A stretch of DNA of 8,303 bases, taken from the NCBI RefSeq assembly GCF_946481715.1, contig NZ_CAMLOV010000215.1, positions 1-8,303 of the forward strand, read 5' to 3'. This document shows, piece by piece, positions 5,925-8,303 of the stretch. Every line of letters starts with the position of its first letter. Within the stretch, counting starts at the first letter, position 1. The notes beneath the pieces were generated by a model. That model worked only from the letters and a program-made list of their open reading frames with translations, ran no database searches and was not told the origin of the DNA. This DNA is from an uncultured Mucilaginibacter sp. (GTDB lineage Bacteria; Bacteroidota; Bacteroidia; Sphingobacteriales; Sphingobacteriaceae). A program made the position numbers and the translations under genes.

Positions 5925-6506
5925 TTATACGAGGATCGCCGCCTTTACCAAGTAAGGCAGTATTTCTTTTTGGAAGGAAACAAAATTCTTACGCACATCT
6001 GCATCGCTTACCGAAGTAAATGCAAAACTGAAAACAATGCTTTTGCTGCATTTGATTAAAAAACGCAGGCGCTGCTGGTAGGTTTCGTGCTTACGGATGC
6101 CTTGTAACTGTGTGAAAGATTGCACCAGCAGTTCTTCAAGTTCGTTGCTGAGGTTCTTTAAAAAATCCTGTGAGTTGGTGCTTTCGCGGATAAAATCCCA
6201 GCCGATAAATTCGTTGCAAACGGTGTAAGATAGGCGGCAGGTTTTCATGATGAGGTTATTAAGATGCGCCTCTTCATCCAGTTCGGGTACGTTGGTATTG
6301 ATCAGTTCGTCAACACTCAGCTTAATATAGTCCATCAGCAGTACGTGCAAAATGGCCTCTTTACTCTCAAAATATTTGTAAATGGTAGCCTTCGCTATCT
6401 TGGCGCGCTTAGCTATTTCGTTTACGCTTGTTTTATGGTAACCGAATTTGCGGAACAGATCCTGCGCTGCCCGCTTAATACTATCTTTAATTTTATCGGC
6501 CTCCAT
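5925..6506 (-). CDS. TetR/AcrR-family transcriptional regulator
   Basis: A 193-residue one-component regulator. The N-terminal DNA-binding domain spans about residues 5-55: a first helix IKRAAQDLFRKFGY, then the helix-turn-helix at about 26-45 (TSVNEIAKRAKIAKATIYKYF) and the family's typical FESKEAIL continuation. The remaining part (about 56-193) is the variable helical ligand-binding and dimerisation domain, with no similarity that would name a ligand. Length is normal. It starts 3 bases after the lipoprotein's stop codon, so it is very likely co-transcribed with pheS and the lipoprotein gene. The only intergenic space next to it on the downstream side (before creD) carries two inverted repeats of the size expected for a TetR dimer. 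I infer that it represses creD, possibly with the diiron gene; it has no obvious promoter of its own. Confidence 0.9.
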   Translation of the reverse strand: MEADKIKDSIKRAAQDLFRKFGYHKTSVNEIAKRAKIAKATIYKYFESKEAILHVLLMDYIKLSVDELINTNVPELDEEAHLNNLIMKTCRLSYTVCNEFIGWDFIRESTNSQDFLKNLSNELEELLVQSFTQLQGIRKHETYQQRLRFLIKCSKSIVFSFAFTSVSDADVRKNFVSFQKEILPYLVKAAILV

Positions 6507-6509
6507 GTA

Positions 6510-6923
6510 TCAGTTTGACACAAATATCTCAAAATTACTCACATTTACGGTATAGCTCCGCAGTGATTTTACGGCAGGGGCCTTCACAGGCGTACCATCT
6601 GACAGCGAGAACTTTGCACCGCTGCATGGGTCGGTAGCTGTAAAGCCGCTTGCATCGGGTGTTACAGCGCACAGTTTTTCGGGCTGATAGCTGCTGCATC
6701 TGTCGTAGCACGAATAGGTGCCATCAGCCTGGCGGTAAAGCAATAGCCCCGCCACGCCATAGCCGGATATCACAACCGAGCCGCCTGCACTGTTTAATGC
6801 GGCCATCCGCGGGTCGGTTTTAGAGGCATGGAAATTTACAGGTACACTTGGAATTACACCCTCCGTTTTACCGCACGATAAAAAAACTAAAGCGGCAAAA
6901 ACGATGGTAAGCGCATTCCTCAT
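6510..6923 (-). CDS. Rieske-fold-like lipoprotein lacking the Rieske histidines
   Basis: A 137-residue exported lipoprotein. The signal peptide ends in the lipobox FLSC with the lipidated Cys at 17. The body resembles a Rieske domain: a first box near YSCYDRCSSYQPEKLC (71-85) and a second near DPCSGAKFSLSDGTPVKAPA (99-116), followed by LRSYTV as in Rieske proteins (CPCHGSxF...G...GPAxxxLxxY). However the His of CxH and of CxxH are absent; the only His in the protein is H32, far from both boxes. Four cysteines (C72, C76, C85, C100) remain. It therefore cannot bind a standard 2Cys-2His [2Fe-2S] cluster. I recall Bacteroidota lipoproteins of this type with Cys-only boxes, so this may be a family trait rather than local decay. 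Its ATG overlaps the pheS stop by 4 bases (ATGA) and tetR follows after 3 bases, suggesting translational coupling. Confidence 0.75.
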   Translation of the reverse strand: MRNALTIVFAALVFLSCGKTEGVIPSVPVNFHASKTDPRMAALNSAGGSVVISGYGVAGLLLYRQADGTYSCYDRCSSYQPEKLCAVTPDASGFTATDPCSGAKFSLSDGTPVKAPAVKSLRSYTVNVSNFEIFVSN

Positions 6924-7957
6924 ATAATTTCTGATTGAAACTGTTTTAAGAAACGGACGTCGTTCTCAGAGAATAAACGCAGATCGCGTATCACATATTT
7001 TAGGTTGGCAATTCTTTCCATACCCATACCAAAAGCAAAGCCTGTGTATTTTTTACTGTCGATACCGCAATTTTCCAAAACGTTCGGGTCAACCATACCG
7101 CAGCCCAATATCTCTACCCATCCGCTGTACTTGCACATATTACAGCCAGACCCTTTACAAATGGTACAAGAGATGTCCATCTCTGCCGATGGCTCGGTAA
7201 AAGGGAAGTACGACGGGCGGAAGCGCACTTTTGTCCCCTCGCCGTAAAGCTCCTGCACAAAATGGTAAAGTGTTTGTTTCAGGTCGGAGAAAGAAACATT
7301 CTCATCTACATACAAACCTTCCACCTGGTGAAAAAAGCAATGCGCACGTGCCGAGATAGCCTCATTACGGTAAACACGGCCGGGCATAATAGCACGGAAC
7401 GGCGGCTTGCCGTTCTCCATCATCCGCACCTGTACCGATGAGGTATGCGTACGTAAGGCAATATCGCCCTGCTCCTTATCGCCTTTGCGGATAAAAAAGG
7501 TATCCTGCATATCGCGTGCCGGATGTTCTTCCGGAAAGTTCAGTGCCGAGAAGTTATGCCAGTCGTCTTCTATTTCAGGGCCTTCGGCAACCACAAAGCC
7601 AAGGCGTTTAAATATATCGATGATCTCGTTACGTACCAATGAAAGCGGGTGGCGCGAACCAATTTCCAAACCATCACCCGGCAACGTAAGGTCGATATCT
7701 GATTTTGTATCTACCGTTGCCGAGCCGAGAGATTCTTTTATTTCCTCGTAGCGCGCTTCGGTAAGCTGCTTAAACTGGTTAAGCACTTTACCAAAGGTGC
7801 GTTTCTCATCGGCACTAACTGTTTTGAATTGTTCAAAAAGGTCTTTAATGATACCCTTTGTACCTAAAAATTTTATACGGAATGCTTCCAGTTCTTCAGC
7901 TTTAGCAGCCGTGAATGCTTTTATCTCGTCGGTATATTGATCTATTTTTGATTGCAT
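6920..7957 (-). CDS. pheS: Phenylalanine--tRNA ligase alpha subunit
   Basis: A 345-residue class II aminoacyl-tRNA synthetase subunit that, with PheT, charges tRNA-Phe in the cytoplasm. The N-terminal coiled-coil arm that contacts tRNA spans about residues 1-80. Motif 1 is near 100-121 (SRHPLSLVRNEI), followed by RDMQDTFF (148-155) and LRTHTSSVQVR (168-178). Motif 2 is at about 184-205 (RVYRNEAISARAH). FTEPSAEMD (233-241) precedes a Cys-rich insert, C244, C247, C252 and C255, usual in many PheS proteins. Motif 3 is GFAFGMGMERI (286-296) with the ATP-binding Arg 295. Everything expected is present and length is normal. pheT is not adjacent: pheS is followed by the lipoprotein with a 4-base overlap and preceded by kbl. 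The start at 7957 follows a TATATTTG box and gives the usual N-terminus. Confidence 0.97.
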   Translation of the reverse strand: MQSKIDQYTDEIKAFTAAKAEELEAFRIKFLGTKGIIKDLFEQFKTVSADEKRTFGKVLNQFKQLTEARYEEIKESLGSATVDTKSDIDLTLPGDGLEIGSRHPLSLVRNEIIDIFKRLGFVVAEGPEIEDDWHNFSALNFPEEHPARDMQDTFFIRKGDKEQGDIALRTHTSSVQVRMMENGKPPFRAIMPGRVYRNEAISARAHCFFHQVEGLYVDENVSFSDLKQTLYHFVQELYGEGTKVRFRPSYFPFTEPSAEMDISCTICKGSGCNMCKYSGWVEILGCGMVDPNVLENCGIDSKKYTGFAFGMGMERIANLKYVIRDLRLFSENDVRFLKQFQSEII

Positions 7958-7987
7958 TAGCTATAGCTTATTCAATTTTTGTAACTA

Positions 7988-7995
7988 CAAATATA
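7988..7995 (-). promoter_or_regulatory. -7 promoter element upstream of pheS
   Basis: On the minus strand TATATTTG is an exact match to TAnnTTTG, 30 bases before the pheS ATG in the 45-base space after kbl. No clear TTTG is present at the -33 distance, which would fall inside the kbl coding end, so the call rests on one element. Confidence 0.4.
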
Positions 7996-8002
7996 ATGTG
8001 TA

Positions 8003-8303
8003 TTATTTTATCACCGCTAATTCCTTACCTACCTTGGTAAAGGCAGCAATAGCTTTATCTAAATGTTCCCTATCGTGCGCGGCCGAGATCTGTACGCGGA
8101 TGCGTGCCTTACCTTGTGGCACTACGGGATAGTAAAAACCTATTACATAAATGCCTTCTCCCAGCATTTTGGCGGCAAACTCCTGTGCAAGCTTGGCATC
8201 GTACAGCATTACGGGTACTATAGGGTGTACGCCGGGTTTTATATCGAATCCAGCGGCCGTCATTTTCTCGCGGAAATATTGCGTATTGGTTTCCAGTTTA
8301 TCG
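8003..8303 (-). CDS. kbl: Glycine C-acetyltransferase (2-amino-3-ketobutyrate CoA ligase), 5' end outside window
   Basis: The C-terminal 99 residues of a PLP-dependent enzyme of the alpha-oxoamine synthase family, which interconverts 2-amino-3-oxobutyrate plus CoA with glycine plus acetyl-CoA in threonine breakdown. The frame is open to the right edge; the ATG at 8263 is internal, since the upstream codons read [13 protein letters not shown] in continuous frame. Diagnostic sequences are [14 protein letters not shown], the [22 protein letters not shown] segment and [16 protein letters not shown], all very close to Kbl proteins. Related family members (BioF, HemA, SPT) lack this [15 protein letters not shown] form. 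The PLP lysine lies outside the window. It precedes pheS by 45 bases on the same strand; no terminator is evident between them. Confidence 0.93.
   Translation of the reverse strand, partial: DKLETNTQYFREKMTAAGFDIKPGVHPIVPVMLYDAKLAQEFAAKMLGEGIYVIGFYYPVVPQGKARIRVQISAAHDREHLDKAIAAFTKVGKELAVIK

Noticed and set aside
6510..6923. Calling this gene a true Rieske [2Fe-2S] electron carrier
   Set aside because: Both cluster-binding histidines are missing, so only Rieske-like fold similarity can be supported.
7959..7968. Perfect palindrome AGCTATAGCT just upstream of the pheS start
   Set aside because: Short, AT-rich and isolated, with no second copy nearby; chance is a fair explanation.

Overview
The window looks like a chromosomal segment from a Bacteroidota bacterium, most likely of the Sphingobacteriaceae (Mucilaginibacter/Pedobacter type). 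The reasons are the mid-range GC content, several upstream sequences matching the Bacteroidota sigma factor consensus (TTTG, about 19 bases, TAnnTTTG), little Shine-Dalgarno signal, a Rieske-fold lipoprotein of a Bacteroidota type, and palindromic intergenic repeats built from phrases such as 'cacagag' and 'gttcatgg'. The assignment rests on gene type and signal style, not on any search.

Layout. On the plus strand, bases 1-695 hold the 3' part of an M20-family amidohydrolase. Then comes a degenerate inverted repeat that runs into the start of an unrecognised secreted protein (790-1725). That gene converges on rlmD (1787-3217, minus), and two adjacent palindromes (1729-1781) fill the space between the stop codons. 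From 3218 to the end everything reads on the minus strand. In transcription order: kbl (3' part, 8303-8003), pheS (7957-6920), a Rieske-like lipoprotein without Rieske histidines (6923-6510), a TetR/AcrR regulator (6506-5925), creD (5773-4433), a ferritin-like diiron protein (4355-3618), a previously uncalled 35-residue acidic ORF (3541-3434), a palindromic repeat (3278-3422), and rlmD.

How the genes may work together. pheS, the lipoprotein and tetR are tightly packed (ATGA overlap, then a 3-base gap), so the regulator appears to be co-expressed with a housekeeping tRNA synthetase. The 151-base space between tetR and creD carries two near-identical inverted repeats, CTTTG-N5-CAAAG, centred 75 bases apart. 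One overlaps a plausible creD promoter, which suggests that the TetR protein controls creD. A hairpin with a short T run follows creD and lies just ahead of the diiron gene, where it could act as a terminator or attenuator. The module tetR - creD - diiron protein - small ORF, possibly an envelope-stress unit, is the most interesting part of the window. The remaining genes are ordinary housekeeping genes.
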